Source of the DNA: Ruminococcaceae bacterium D5
GTDB taxonomy: Bacteria > Bacillota > Clostridia > Oscillospirales > Ruminococcaceae
Direction of reading: 5' to 3'
NCBI GenBank assembly: GCA_900113995.1
Contig: FORK01000023.1
Span: 1 to 43,500 of the forward strand
DNA: 43,500 nucleotides
Shown: one piece after another, positions 1 to 8,669 of the stretch
Numbering within the stretch: the first letter of the stretch is position 1
Layout of the letters: each line of letters opens with the position of its first letter
Made by a program: the position numbers and the translations under genes
The notes under the pieces: model-generated
The model's input: the letters and a program-made list of their open reading frames with translations, nothing else
Told to the model about the DNA's origin: nothing
The model's database searches: none

Positions 1-198
1 GTCAAAACCCGCAGCGCCGAGGATCATCGGGTCTTTTTTCTGACGGTCAGCGAGCCGGTCGCCCAGGCACTGGGAGCCTGCGACCGCCCCTTTGAACGGG
101 CGGCGCGGCTGGTGGAGGAGCGGTTCACCCCTCAGGAAATCGAAGCTTTCTGTGAAATTCTCGGAATTTTCAGCGCCGAATACGGCAAAGGATTTTAA
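1..198 (+). CDS. MarR-family transcriptional regulator, C-terminal fragment (runs in from the left edge)
   Basis: The frame is open from base 1 and stops at 196-198, giving 65 visible residues. The first part (KTRSAEDHRVFFLTVSE) resembles the end of the wing and the start of the C-terminal dimerisation helices in MarR proteins, where a D-x-R pair and an L-T motif are usual. A long amphipathic helical tail follows. The stop is 4 bases before the ATG of a MATE transporter fragment, a common pairing in which the regulator controls the pump. The DNA-binding domain lies outside the window, so the family call rests on the tail and the neighbour only. Confidence 0.55.
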   Translation, partial: VKTRSAEDHRVFFLTVSEPVAQALGACDRPFERAARLVEERFTPQEIEAFCEILGIFSAEYGKGF

Positions 199-202
199 CG
201 AT

Positions 203-667
203 ATGATGCAGCACAACCAGATTTATGAACAGCTCATGCCCGGGCGGCTTTTTGCCCGCTGCGCTTTTCCGAGCATGGTCAGCATGGCGGTGACCTCTCT
301 CTATACGGTGGCGGACGGAATATTTGTCGGCCGGATGATCGGCGCCGATGCCCTTGCGGCGATCAACCTGGTGATGCCGCTGATCATCATGAGCTTTGCC
401 CTCGCCGACATGGTCGCGGCGGGTTCCTCGGTGCAGATTTCCATCCGCCTGGGCGAACGCAGGGAGGGAGAGGCCTGCCGCATCTTCAGCTTTTGCAGCC
501 TGCTGATCGTCGCCATCTCCTGCGCAGCCGGAGCCGGCGGCCTTCTGATGGCGGAACCGCTGGTGCGCCTGATGGGCGCCGGGCACCGGGCCGGCAGAGC
601 GGGCGGGCCGGGAAAGGGGAACGGGCGGCCCGCAGGCCGCCCGCAAAGGGGCTGCCACAGGAGATAG
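203..667 (+). pseudogene. MATE-family multidrug efflux transporter, truncated N-terminal fragment
   Basis: From the ATG at 203 (a second ATG follows directly) the protein begins like a MATE exporter: a polar start, then FPSMVSMAVTSLYTVADGIFVGR, typical of the first helix and loop, then helices 2 and 3 with ADMVAAGSSVQISIRLGE. MATE proteins have about 450 residues and 12 helices. Here the similarity ends after LVRLMGAG near base 580, and the remaining 30 residues are Gly/Arg-rich readthrough of a GC-rich stretch up to a stop at 665-667. Other frames downstream do not restore MATE sequence, so this is a deletion rather than a simple frameshift. It was probably co-transcribed with the MarR gene just upstream. 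It is very unlikely to work as a transporter. Confidence 0.75.
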
Positions 668-686
668 ACCCTTATAGGGTCTGTTT

Positions 687-712
687 AAACCACCCGTTCA
701 ACGGGTGGTTTT
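687..712. terminator. Bidirectional intrinsic terminator between the MATE remnant and purD
   Basis: A perfect inverted repeat (AACCACCCGTT / AACGGGTGGTT) is flanked by A and T runs on both sides. It can therefore end the purine operon on the minus strand (purD stops at 725) and any plus-strand transcript from the MATE remnant. A second small hairpin (AGACCC / GGGTCT) lies at 665-681. Confidence 0.7.
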
Positions 713-724
713 GATTGCAGCAGA

Positions 725-1993
725 TCACAATACCTTTTGCCCGATATCCCTGCGGTAGAAGCTGCCCTCAAATCCAATTTGTTCCACCGCCTGGTAGGCC
801 GCTGACAACGCATCACGCAGAGACTTGCCCACAGCGGTTACGCCGAGGACGCGTCCGCCGTTATTTCGGTAAACGCCGTCCGCAAGCGTGGTCCCCGCAT
901 GATAAACGGTAACGCCCGGGGCTTGGCCTTCAGCATCGAGACCGTGAATCTCAAATCCCTTCTGATAAGAAACCGGATACCCCCCGCTCGCAATGATCAC
1001 ACAGGCAGCGGCACCGGGTTTGGTACCGATTTTAACCTCCGAAAGCCGTCCGGCGGCGACAGCCTGCATAATTTCCAGCAAATCGCCGTCGAGCAGCGGC
1101 AGAACCACCTGCGTTTCGGGATCTCCGAACCGGCAGTTGTACTCAATCACCTTCGGCCCGTCGGCACAGAGCATCAGCCCAAAGTAAAGGCATCCGCGAA
1201 ATTCCCGGTTTTCCTGCTTCATGGCCTCAATAGTGGGGAGAAAAATCTCCTTCATACAGCGCGCCTGCATCTCAGCGGTAAACATCGGATGCGGAGCGAT
1301 CGTGCCCATGCCCCCGGTATTGAGCCCCTCGTCATTGTCATGCGCGCGCTTGTGGTCCATCGAAGAAACCATCGGCATAACAGTCTTTCCGTCGGTAAAG
1401 GTCAGAACCGAAACTTCGATGCCCTGCAGGAACTCCTCAATGACCACACGCCGGCCGCTCTCACCGAACTGTCCTTCCTCCATCATCGAATGGATGGCGG
1501 CAACTGCATCGGCCTCGTTTTCAGGGATGACAACCCCCTTGCCGAGTGCAAGCCCGTCCGCTTTAATCACAGTGGGATATTTGTTCTGCGCTTTGAGGTA
1601 GGCGACCGCCTGGGCGGGATCGTCAAACGTCTCATAGGACGCGGTAGGAATCCGGTATTTTTTCATCAGGCTCTTGGAGAACACCTTGCTCCCCTCAATG
1701 GCGGCCGCAGCACCGGTCGGTCCAAATGCGGGAATTCCCACAGCATTCAGCGCATCCACCATGCCGAGGACCAGCGGGTCATCGGGGGCAACCACCACAA
1801 AATCGATCTTTTTCTCCTTGGCGAAAGCAACCATTCCTTCAATATCGGTAGCTTTGATCCCGACGCAGACCGCGTCCGCCGAGATGCCCCCGTTGCCCGG
1901 CGCGGCGTAGATTCTCCCTGCTTCGGGCGACTCCTTGAGCTTCTTGATGATCGCATGTTCGCGGCCTCCGCCGCCCACTACCAGAATATCCAT
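725..1993 (-). CDS. purD: Phosphoribosylamine-glycine ligase (GAR synthetase)
   Basis: A 422-residue ATP-grasp enzyme of the usual length for PurD. It joins phosphoribosylamine and glycine with ATP in de novo purine synthesis. The N-terminus MDILVVGGGGREHAI is the family hallmark. ATP-grasp motifs follow: KADGLALGKGV near residue 145, GGMGTIAPHP near 230, and FGDPETQ with the metal-binding acidic and Asn residues near 290. The start ATG at 1993 has an AAGGGGG site 8 bases upstream. It lies 12 bases after the purH stop and is the last gene of the purine operon, followed by a terminator. Confidence 0.97.
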   Translation of the reverse strand: MDILVVGGGGREHAIIKKLKESPEAGRIYAAPGNGGISADAVCVGIKATDIEGMVAFAKEKKIDFVVVAPDDPLVLGMVDALNAVGIPAFGPTGAAAAIEGSKVFSKSLMKKYRIPTASYETFDDPAQAVAYLKAQNKYPTVIKADGLALGKGVVIPENEADAVAAIHSMMEEGQFGESGRRVVIEEFLQGIEVSVLTFTDGKTVMPMVSSMDHKRAHDNDEGLNTGGMGTIAPHPMFTAEMQARCMKEIFLPTIEAMKQENREFRGCLYFGLMLCADGPKVIEYNCRFGDPETQVVLPLLDGDLLEIMQAVAAGRLSEVKIGTKPGAAACVIIASGGYPVSYQKGFEIHGLDAEGQAPGVTVYHAGTTLADGVYRNNGGRVLGVTAVGKSLRDALSAAYQAVEQIGFEGSFYRRDIGQKVL

Positions 1994-2005
1994 GAGAGCG
2001 CCCCC

Positions 2006-3181
2006 TTAATGATGGAAGAGACGGATGCCGGTAAAGCACATCGCCATTTGGTATTGATTGCAGGTTTCGATCACCTGATCATCGCGGATCGATCCGCCCG
2101 GCTGCGCGATATACCGCACGCCGCTGCGCCGCGCCCGCTCGATGTTGTCCCCAAACGGGAAGAAGGCGTCTGAGCCGAGTGAAACACCGTCAAGCTTTGA
2201 AAGCCACTCGCGCTTTTCTTCCGCGGTCAGGGGTTCGGGACGGACGGTAAAGGTCTGCTGCCAAACACCCTCTTCCAACACATCCTCGCTCTGTTCGGAG
2301 AGGTAGACATCGATCGCATTGTCGCGGTTGGCGCGCCCCAGATCCTCGCGAAACGGCAGCGCCAAAGCCTTGGGATGCTGCCGCAGCCACCAGATGTCGG
2401 CTTTGTTCCCGGCGAGGCGGGTGCAGTGGATTCTCGACTGCTGCCCCGCGCCGATGCCGATCGCCTGTCCGCCCTTAACATAGCAGACCGAGTTTGACTG
2501 GGTATATTTCAGGGTGATCAGGGAAATCATCAGGTCAATCATCGCTTCCTCGGGAATTTCCTGATTGCGGGTCACGATGTTGCCGAGCAGTGCGCGGTCA
2601 ATAACCAGTTCGTTCCTCCCCTGCTCAAAGGTAATGCCGAATACATCCTTATGCTCGATGGGGGCGGGGGTATAGGCGGGGTCGATCTCCACAATGTTGT
2701 AACCGCCCTTGCGCTTGGATTTCAGCACCTCGAGCGCGTCGTCGTCATAGCCGGGGGCGATGATCCCATCCGACACCTCATGCTGAATCAGCTTGGCTGT
2801 GGTAAGGTCGCAGGTATCGGAGAGGGCGATCCAGTCCCCGAACGAGGACATCCGGTCCGCCCCTCTGGCACGGGCATAAGCGCAGGCCAGCGGAGAAAGC
2901 TCCCCGTCGCCGGTGAAGTAGATCTTGCGGAGCGTTTCATCGAGCGGCAGTCCGACCGCCGCGCCTGCCGGGCTGACATGCTTGAAGGAGGCGGCGGAAG
3001 GCAGTCCGGTGGCGGCCTTCAGCTCCCGGACCAGCTGCCAGCTGTTGAGGGCGTCGAGCAGGTTGATATAACCCGGGCGGCCATTTCTGACGGTAATCGG
3101 CAGCTCGCCCTGCTGCATAAAGACGCGCGCAGGCTTCTGGTTCGGGTTGCAGCCGTATTTCAGTTCCAATTCGGTAGCCAT
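2006..3181 (-). CDS. purH: Stand-alone AICAR formyltransferase (C-terminal half of PurH only)
   Basis: The protein has 391 residues and contains only the AICAR transformylase domain. Ordinary bifunctional PurH has about 510 residues with an N-terminal MGS-like IMP cyclohydrolase domain, and that domain is absent. AICARFT signatures are present: LKYGCNPNQKPA at the start, the catalytic Lys-His pair in SFKHVSPAGAAVG near residue 67, GIGAGQQSR near 240, and DAFFPFGD followed by QPGGSIRD at the end. It makes formyl-AICAR from AICAR and 10-formyl-THF. I chose the ATG at 3181 because AAGGAGG lies just upstream; an in-frame TTG at 3199 would put that site inside the gene. The missing cyclohydrolase step is supplied by the PurO-like gene immediately upstream (stop at 3200). 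Confidence 0.93.
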   Translation of the reverse strand: MATELELKYGCNPNQKPARVFMQQGELPITVRNGRPGYINLLDALNSWQLVRELKAATGLPSAASFKHVSPAGAAVGLPLDETLRKIYFTGDGELSPLACAYARARGADRMSSFGDWIALSDTCDLTTAKLIQHEVSDGIIAPGYDDDALEVLKSKRKGGYNIVEIDPAYTPAPIEHKDVFGITFEQGRNELVIDRALLGNIVTRNQEIPEEAMIDLMISLITLKYTQSNSVCYVKGGQAIGIGAGQQSRIHCTRLAGNKADIWWLRQHPKALALPFREDLGRANRDNAIDVYLSEQSEDVLEEGVWQQTFTVRPEPLTAEEKREWLSKLDGVSLGSDAFFPFGDNIERARRSGVRYIAQPGGSIRDDQVIETCNQYQMAMCFTGIRLFHH

Positions 3182-3199
3182 CACAGTTTCCTCCTTCAA

Positions 3200-3910
3200 T
3201 CAGTTATAACGGTTGACGATACGGGTCTTATAGGCGCCCGACTCCACATCGATGAAGCGGACAAAGAGCGATACGCGGTTCTCGGCGTTGAGGCTGTCCC
3301 AGATTCGGTCTGTGAAGGAATCGATATCCCCCTCGATCGAAACCTGCTCCGGCTCTCCCTCAAAGGAGGGCAGCGGGTTTCCGTCACAGCGGTAGGTGTG
3401 AATGAAATGTCCCTCCCCCGCGACCGGCTGAGGATATTCAAAATAGTAGCGGCGGACCGAATCGGGATTTCCGTTCGCACTCTTCAAAATGGAGAGGACA
3501 TAGCCGAATCCCTCGACTGCCCCCGAAATGCGGGGCGTATAGTTGGGGCCGTCCGGTTCAAAAGTGCGCTGGCGGAGCGCATCGGAAAAGCTCATTCCAT
3601 GGGCAAGGCCGTCGTAGACGGTATCGGTCTGATCTCCGTTGGTGACAATAGTGACGGTATTGTTTTCATCGTGGAACACCCGGACCGGCGCGTAAATAAT
3701 CAGCGACGGGTCGGTCAGCTTCGAGGGATCATACGCCTGCGTGCGGATTCCCTCGCCGTCGGCGGAAAACACCCGGTTGCGGCTGTTCTCGCTGCGTCCC
3801 ATGATGAAGTAGGCGATGACGGCATGCCTGCCGTCGCTGCTGCGTCCGAGCACGATGCCGCGCCCCGGATAACTGTTCTCCCGCAGGAGCTTCGAAATCT
3901 CAAGATTCAT
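3200..3910 (-). CDS. purO: PurO-type IMP cyclohydrolase (archaeal-style family)
   Basis: The 236-residue protein matches the IMP cyclohydrolase-like family first known from archaea: YPGRGIVLGRSSDG, then AYFIMGRSENSRNR near residue 34, ending in a short cyclohydrolase-like C-terminus. Archaeal PurO enzymes of about 200 residues close the second ring of IMP from formyl-AICAR. The context is decisive: it sits between purN and a purH gene that lacks its cyclohydrolase domain. Its ATG overlaps the purN stop as ATGA (3907-3910), and purH starts 18 bases after its stop, so the genes are translationally coupled. The function is inferred from family and operon, and it is strong. The gene shows no unusual composition against its neighbours. 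Confidence 0.88.
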   Translation of the reverse strand: MNLEISKLLRENSYPGRGIVLGRSSDGRHAVIAYFIMGRSENSRNRVFSADGEGIRTQAYDPSKLTDPSLIIYAPVRVFHDENNTVTIVTNGDQTDTVYDGLAHGMSFSDALRQRTFEPDGPNYTPRISGAVEGFGYVLSILKSANGNPDSVRRYYFEYPQPVAGEGHFIHTYRCDGNPLPSFEGEPEQVSIEGDIDSFTDRIWDSLNAENRVSLFVRFIDVESGAYKTRIVNRYN

Positions 3911-4527
3911 CCTTCCGATTTCCTTTCCTTTTCCAATCTGATCTCTTCACAGAGCATGGCGGCGGCTTGGGGCAGCAGTTTCCATTCGGCCTGCTCCATC
4001 ACCCGGCGCTGAAGCGTCTCAGGGGTGTCCCCCTTCTCGACCTCCACCGCCTTCTGCAGCAGGATTCTGCCGCCATCCACCACTTCGCTGACGAGGTGGA
4101 CCGTCGCTCCGGTAACCTTGACCCCATAGTCGAGCGCGGCCTGGTGCACCCGCAGGCCATAAAATCCCTCCCCGCAGAAGGAGGGAATCAGAGACGGGTG
4201 AACATTGATGATCCGGCCGGGGTAAGCCGCAATCACCTCCCGGGGCAGAATGGTCAGAAAGCCCGCCAGAATCACCAGTTCAATCTGTTCCGCACGCAGG
4301 GCATCCACAAGCGCAACGGAATAGGCCGCGCGATCGGGATAATCGCGCAGCCGCACCACCGCGGTTTTCATCTGATGGTTCCGGGCGCGGGTCAGGGCAT
4401 ATGCATCCGGGTTGGAGGCAATGCAGAGGCTCAGCCGTCCGCCGGGAAGCTCCCCCCGGCATTCGGCGTCGATCAGCGCCTGAAGATTGGTGCCTCCCCC
4501 CGAAACAAGAACCGCAATCCTTACCAC
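3907..4527 (-). CDS. purN: Phosphoribosylglycinamide formyltransferase (GAR transformylase, PurN)
   Basis: A 206-residue folate-dependent enzyme that formylates GAR using 10-formyl-THF. The N-terminus has [10 protein letters not shown] (phosphate binding), followed by LAGFLTILP near residue 91, the catalytic Asn and His in [11 protein letters not shown] near 106-116, and [19 protein letters not shown] with the catalytic Asp near 145. The start is a GTG at 4527, overlapping the purM stop by 7 bases. Its own stop overlaps the purO start. The length is normal for the family. Confidence 0.95.
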   Translation of the reverse strand: MVRIAVLVSGGGTNLQALIDAECRGELPGGRLSLCIASNPDAYALTRARNHQMKTAVVRLRDYPDRAAYSVALVDALRAEQIELVILAGFLTILPREVIAAYPGRIINVHPSLIPSFCGEGFYGLRVHQAALDYGVKVTGATVHLVSEVVDGGRILLQKAVEVEKGDTPETLQRRVMEQAEWKLLPQAAAMLCEEIRLEKERKSEG

Positions 4528-5558
4528 AGCTCGACTCCCCGTTCACCTTGTGCCAGTTCGCCGATCACATAGGCGTGTTCGCCGCTCTCACGCAGGGCGG
4601 ACAGCACTCCGTCGGCCTTCTCCTTCGCGACGGTCATCAGCATCCCGACGCCCATATTGAAGGTGTTGAACATATCCCGCTCGGGAATCCCGCCGACCTT
4701 CTGGATCAGCCGGAAGATCGGCAGTACCTCAACGGCCTGCTTCTCGATCTTCGCGCAGAGCCCTTCCGGCAGGGCGCGGGGAATATTTTCATAAAAGCCG
4801 CCGCCGGTGATGTGGGCGATCGAACGGACGCCGCCCGCCGCAATCGCCGCAAGAGCGGCCTTGACATAGAGTTTGGTAGGGGTCAGCAGGGTTTCTCCGA
4901 GTCCGCGGCCCAGCTCCGACTCGTAGGCATTGAGATCAGCCTTCTCGATATCGAAGACCTTGCGTACCAGCGAAAAGCCATTGGAATGCACACCCGAAGA
5001 GGCCAGAGCGATCAGAACATCCCCCTTGCGGCAGAGATCGGGGGTCAGAATTCTGGCCTGATCGACAATGCCGACCGAAAATCCGGCGAGGTCATATTCA
5101 TCTTCAGGGTAGAAGCCGGGCATCTCGGCGGTTTCGCCGCCGACCAGAGCGCAGCCAGACTGCACACAGCCCTCCGCGACGCCGGAAACGATCTCCGCCA
5201 CCTTTTCCGGCACATTTTTGCCCAGCGCGATATAATCGAGGAAGAGCAGGGGCTTGGCGCCGCAGCAGACGACGTCATTGACGCACATCGCCACGCAGTC
5301 GATGCCCACGGTATCATGCTTGTCCATCAGGAAAGCGATCTTCAGCTTCGTGCCGACTCCGTCGGTCCCCGAGACGAGCACCGGCTTGGCAATGCCGGTT
5401 AAGTCAGGCATCAGCATCCCGCCGAAGCCGCCGATGGTGTCAAGCACCTCGGGGGTGCGGGTGCGCGATACATGACGCTTCATCAGGTCAACCGCACGAT
5501 AACCGGCGGTGACATCGACCCCGGCGGCGCGGTAGCTTTCGGAAAAGCTCTTGCTCAT
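4521..5558 (-). CDS. purM: Phosphoribosylformylglycinamidine cyclo-ligase (AIR synthetase)
   Basis: The 345-residue PurM closes the imidazole ring to give AIR, using ATP. Recognisable motifs are [13 protein letters not shown] near residue 60 (ATP/metal binding), [23 protein letters not shown] near 88, [11 protein letters not shown] near 135, [14 protein letters not shown] near 180 and [12 protein letters not shown] near 250. The start is the ATG at 5558 behind GAGGAGGGAGC; a longer open frame runs back to 5645 but lacks a good binding site and overlaps purF. The gene follows purF by 16 bases and overlaps purN by 7. Confidence 0.96.
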   Translation of the reverse strand: MSKSFSESYRAAGVDVTAGYRAVDLMKRHVSRTRTPEVLDTIGGFGGMLMPDLTGIAKPVLVSGTDGVGTKLKIAFLMDKHDTVGIDCVAMCVNDVVCCGAKPLLFLDYIALGKNVPEKVAEIVSGVAEGCVQSGCALVGGETAEMPGFYPEDEYDLAGFSVGIVDQARILTPDLCRKGDVLIALASSGVHSNGFSLVRKVFDIEKADLNAYESELGRGLGETLLTPTKLYVKAALAAIAAGGVRSIAHITGGGFYENIPRALPEGLCAKIEKQAVEVLPIFRLIQKVGGIPERDMFNTFNMGVGMLMTVAKEKADGVLSALRESGEHAYVIGELAQGERGVELW

Positions 5559-5574
5559 GGATTGCTCCCTCCTC

Positions 5575-7014
5575 TTATTCTGTCTCTTGATTGGCAGGCA
5601 GCTCGAACTGGAATTTATCCTTCGAGCCCTGATCGCGTATCTCAATCGGATATTCGCCGGTAAAGCATCCTGTGCAGAAGCCGCAGCTGTGGGTCTTGGC
5701 GAGCTGGCGCACCCCTTCCACGCTCAGGTAACCGAGCGAATCGGCATGGATCCTCTCAGTAATTTCGGGAATCGACATCTTGCAGGCAATCAGGTTTTCG
5801 GTGCTGTCGATGTCGGTGCCGAAATAGCAGGGGCGGATAAAGGGCGGCGAGGAAATCCGCACATGAACCTCCTTGGCCCCGGCGCTTCGCAGCAGCTCGA
5901 CGATGTTGCGGCTGGTGGTCCCGCGGACAATCGAATCGTCGATCATAACCACCCGCTTGCCGCGCACCGTCTCCGAAAGGGCGTTGAGCTTGATTCGCAC
6001 CGAATTTTCCCGCTGGCCCTGGCTCGGCTGGATGAAGGTCCGGCCGATATAGCGGTTCTTGATAAAGCCGACCCCATATGGAATGCCGGAAGCCTGTGCG
6101 AAGCCAAGCGCCGCATCGAGGCCGGAATCAGGCACGCCGATGACAACATCCGCCTCGACGGGATGCTCCTTCCAGAGCAGCTCGCCGGCGCGCAGACGGG
6201 CTGCGTGCACCGAAGCCCCCTCGATCACCGAATCCGGACGGGCGAAATAGACGAATTCAAAGACGCAGAAGCTCTGAGGGCCGCCGCAGTGGGTCCGGAT
6301 TGAGCGCAGCTCCTTTCCGTCCTCCGCGATAACGATCTCCCCCGGTTCCACATCCCGGACATAGGAGGCGCCCAGTGTGTTGAGGGCGCAGCTCTCAGAG
6401 GCAAAAACAATTGAGCCTTCGTCGGTTTTTCCCAGACAGAGCGGGCGGAAGCCATGGGGATCGCGCACTGCGATCAGTTTGCGCGGCGACATCACCACCA
6501 TGGAGTAAGCTCCTTCGAGCTTATACATGGCCTTCTCGATTGCCGCCTCAATGGACGGTTCGGTGAGCCGCGCCTTGGTAATCACATAGGAGATCACCTC
6601 GGAGTCGTTGGTGGTGTGGAAGATCGCGCCTGAAAGCTCCAACTCCCGCTTGATCTCGGCCGCGTTGGAGATGTTTCCGTTGTGGGCGATCGCCAGCGTG
6701 CCCTTGACATGCCGCACCACCAGCGGCTGCGCGTTGATCCGGGACACCCCTCCAGTCGTGGAATAGCGGGTATGGCCGATCGCCATATGGCCGGTGCCGA
6801 GTTCGCCAAGCACCCGCTCGTTGAAAACATCCGGAACCAGCCCAACATCGCGGTGGCACTTGATCACACCGTTGGTATTGACCGCAATGCCGCAGCTTTC
6901 CTGCCCACGGTGCTGAAGGGCGTAAAGCGCATAATAGGCGCTGGCCGCCACATCGCATCGTTTCGGAGCACGGATTCCGAAGACGCCGCATTCCTCATGG
7001 ATCGAATCGAACAT
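5575..7014 (-). CDS. purF: Amidophosphoribosyltransferase (glutamine PRPP amidotransferase)
   Basis: The 479-residue first committed enzyme of purine synthesis. It has an N-terminal Ntn glutaminase domain with a short propeptide ending at EE and the nucleophile Cys9 in ECGVFGI, then RGQESCGIA and [10 protein letters not shown] near residue 84. The C-terminal phosphoribosyltransferase domain has the PRPP loop [16 protein letters not shown] near 350. The tail contains [16 protein letters not shown], the cysteine cluster of the Bacillus-type enzyme that holds a [4Fe-4S] centre and makes the enzyme oxygen-sensitive, which fits an anaerobe. The gene is 29 bases downstream of purC. Confidence 0.97.
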   Translation of the reverse strand: MFDSIHEECGVFGIRAPKRCDVAASAYYALYALQHRGQESCGIAVNTNGVIKCHRDVGLVPDVFNERVLGELGTGHMAIGHTRYSTTGGVSRINAQPLVVRHVKGTLAIAHNGNISNAAEIKRELELSGAIFHTTNDSEVISYVITKARLTEPSIEAAIEKAMYKLEGAYSMVVMSPRKLIAVRDPHGFRPLCLGKTDEGSIVFASESCALNTLGASYVRDVEPGEIVIAEDGKELRSIRTHCGGPQSFCVFEFVYFARPDSVIEGASVHAARLRAGELLWKEHPVEADVVIGVPDSGLDAALGFAQASGIPYGVGFIKNRYIGRTFIQPSQGQRENSVRIKLNALSETVRGKRVVMIDDSIVRGTTSRNIVELLRSAGAKEVHVRISSPPFIRPCYFGTDIDSTENLIACKMSIPEITERIHADSLGYLSVEGVRQLAKTHSCGFCTGCFTGEYPIEIRDQGSKDKFQFELPANQETE

Positions 7015-7043
7015 GGTGTTACCGCCTTTCGAAAATTGGTCGT

Positions 7044-7763
7044 TTATTCGCCGATGAGACGGCGGAGGATCTCATGATAGGCGCCTTCCACATTGCCGAG
7101 GTCGCGGCGGAAGCGGTCCTTGTCGAGCTTCTCGTTTGTCTTGGCATCCCAGAAGCGGCAGGTGTCGGGAGAGATTTCATCCGCGAGGACAATCTGCCCG
7201 TCGGTGGTTTTGCCGAATTCGAGCTTGAAGTCGATCAGCTTGATTCCCGCCTCCAGCAGATAGTCTTTCATGAAAGCATTGACCCGCAGCGCGAGGTCAC
7301 GGATCGTGGCCAGCTCTTCCTCAGTGGCAAAGCCCAGGGCGATAATGTGATCGTCGTTGATCAGCGGATCATCGAGGGCGTCGCACTTGTAGGAAAATTC
7401 GAGCACCGGGCGCTTGAGAACAGTGCCCTCCTCCACGCCGTAACGCTTGGCCATCGAGCCGGCGGCGACATTGCGGATGATGACCTCCAGCGGGACGATG
7501 GTTACCTTCCGGACGGCGGTCTCACGATCGGAAAGCTGCTCGATGAAGTGGGTCGGGATGCCCGCCTTCTCGGAAAGCTGCTTCATCATGAAATTGGTCA
7601 CACGATTGTTGATGACCCCCTTGCCGACAATGGTGCCCTTTTTCAGGCCGTTAAAAGCGGTGGCGTCATCCTTATAGTCAACGATATAGACCTCGGGGTC
7701 GTCGGTGGCGAAAACCTTCTTTGCCTTTCCTTCGTAAAGCTGCGCGCCTTTCTGATAAGCCAT
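7044..7763 (-). CDS. purC: Phosphoribosylaminoimidazole-succinocarboxamide synthase (SAICAR synthetase)
   Basis: A 239-residue protein of standard bacterial PurC length. It adds aspartate to CAIR with ATP. Motifs are [14 protein letters not shown] at residues 9-22, DDATAFNG near 32, the central [11 protein letters not shown] near 92, and [26 protein letters not shown] near 175 with the metal-binding acidic residues. The gene starts 83 bases after purE and has a GAGGAGG site. The gap after purE is the largest inside the operon; I saw no clear terminator in it. Confidence 0.97.
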   Translation of the reverse strand: MAYQKGAQLYEGKAKKVFATDDPEVYIVDYKDDATAFNGLKKGTIVGKGVINNRVTNFMMKQLSEKAGIPTHFIEQLSDRETAVRKVTIVPLEVIIRNVAAGSMAKRYGVEEGTVLKRPVLEFSYKCDALDDPLINDDHIIALGFATEEELATIRDLALRVNAFMKDYLLEAGIKLIDFKLEFGKTTDGQIVLADEISPDTCRFWDAKTNEKLDKDRFRRDLGNVEGAYHEILRRLIGE

Positions 7764-7846
7764 TTTTGCTTCCTCCTCAAAAATGATGTTGTTCCGATCG
7801 TCGGCAGTCCCCCGACCGGCGGTCCCTCTTTTGTGATGAATTTTCT

Positions 7847-8347
7847 TTATTCCGCAAGGATGGCGGAGATATCGATCTTCGCATCCTTTGCCGTCACACT
7901 GTCATGCTGCTTTTGGCGATGGACCAGAAGCTTGTCCGCCAACTCCCCGTCCGAAAGCGCAAGCATCTGGGCCGCGAGCAGCGCCGCGTTCTGCGCTCCG
8001 TCGATTGCCACCGTCGCCACCGGAATCCCACCCGGCATCTGCACGGTGGAGAGCAGGGCGTCCAGCCCGTCGAGGGTCGAGGATTTCACCGGAACGCCGA
8101 TGACCGGCAGGATGGTCTGAGCCGCGAGCGCTCCGGCGAGATGAGCCGCCTTCCCCGCTGCCGCAATGATGACGCCGTATCCCTCGGCGCGGGCATTGCG
8201 GGCAAAATCCGCAGCCTCCGCAGGGGTTCTATGGGCCGACATCACCCGCACGTCAAACGGGATTTCCAGCTCCGCGAGCATTTTTACAGCAGGTTTGAGA
8301 ACCGGGAGGTCACTGTCCGATCCCATGATGATTGCTACCTTTTTCAT
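7847..8347 (-). CDS. purE: 5-(carboxyamino)imidazole ribonucleotide mutase (class I PurE)
   Basis: A 166-residue PurE with the substrate loop GSDSDLP at residues 9-15 and SAHRTPAEA near 39, where the conserved His acts in CO2 transfer. The central [15 protein letters not shown] and the loop [14 protein letters not shown] near 106 are also typical. It is the first gene of the minus-strand purine operon. No purK is present in the window, nor purL, purQ, purS, purB or purA, so those steps are encoded elsewhere. An AAAGGAGAAGAG site precedes the ATG at 8347. Confidence 0.95.
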   Translation of the reverse strand: MKKVAIIMGSDSDLPVLKPAVKMLAELEIPFDVRVMSAHRTPAEAADFARNARAEGYGVIIAAAGKAAHLAGALAAQTILPVIGVPVKSSTLDGLDALLSTVQMPGGIPVATVAIDGAQNAALLAAQMLALSDGELADKLLVHRQKQHDSVTAKDAKIDISAILAE

Positions 8348-8370
8348 GTCTCTTCTCCTTTCCGTCTGAA

Positions 8371-8403
8371 AAAAGAAAACAAGCTGCGAAAAACGCAGCC
8401 TGC
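8371..8403 (-). terminator. Possible attenuator hairpin in the purE leader
   Basis: Read on the minus strand, GCTGCG - TTTTT - CGCAGC (8399-8383) is followed by a T-rich run (TTGTTTTCTTTTTT). The hairpin has only 6 bp, so termination may be partial. It ends about 25 bases before the purE ribosome binding site, which would suit a conditional stop in the leader. No matching anti-terminator was identified. Confidence 0.35.
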
Positions 8404-8544
8404 ACCTATCCCTTTGTTACCGATGAGCAGAATTGGGAGCACAAAAACATAACGGAGCGCAAAGGCGCACGAATCCTCGGGAAATCCTGCCCGATCCCCA
8501 TGCAAAAAAGCGCAACGCCATGAGACTCCCTCCCCTGCATCGAT
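8404..8544 (-). promoter_or_regulatory. Leader of the purine operon, no known riboswitch recognised
   Basis: About 200 bases lie between the predicted transcription start and purE. Read on the minus strand they hold small stems, for example TCGGG / CCCGA and GCGC / GCGC. I looked for the conserved cores of the purine (xpt), ZTP (pfl) and PRPP riboswitches and did not see them. A long unstructured frame across this stretch has no coding character. Confidence 0.35.
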
Positions 8545-8550
8545 GATTTT

Positions 8551-8579
8551 ATCATATACGATTCGTTTCCAAAATTCAA
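8551..8579 (-). promoter_or_regulatory. Promoter of the purine operon (sigma-A type)
   Basis: On the minus strand TTGAAT (8579-8574) and TATGAT (8556-8551) are separated by exactly 17 bases, close to the housekeeping consensus. It reads towards purE, with a start expected near 8544. Confidence 0.7.
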
Positions 8580-8669
8580 GGGGCGGAGAGATTTCCCTGC
8601 AAAGATTGTTCTACCAGTGCAAGCACTACAAAATATCTCATTTCGCTTTGTTGAAAACGACAATCCAAA

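Noticed and set aside
622-643. GGGCGGCC/GGCCGCCC hairpin as a terminator of the MATE fragment
   Set aside because: No T run follows on either strand; the hairpin at 687-712 is the real terminator.
899-4012. Long open frames on the plus strand opposite purD, purH and purO (up to about 450 codons)
   Set aside because: They are antisense to clearly identified enzymes, have no ribosome binding sites and no family likeness. High GC in the sense codons keeps the opposite frames open.
8404-8544. Purine, ZTP or PRPP riboswitch before purE
   Set aside because: The conserved core sequences of these classes could not be found by eye in the leader.
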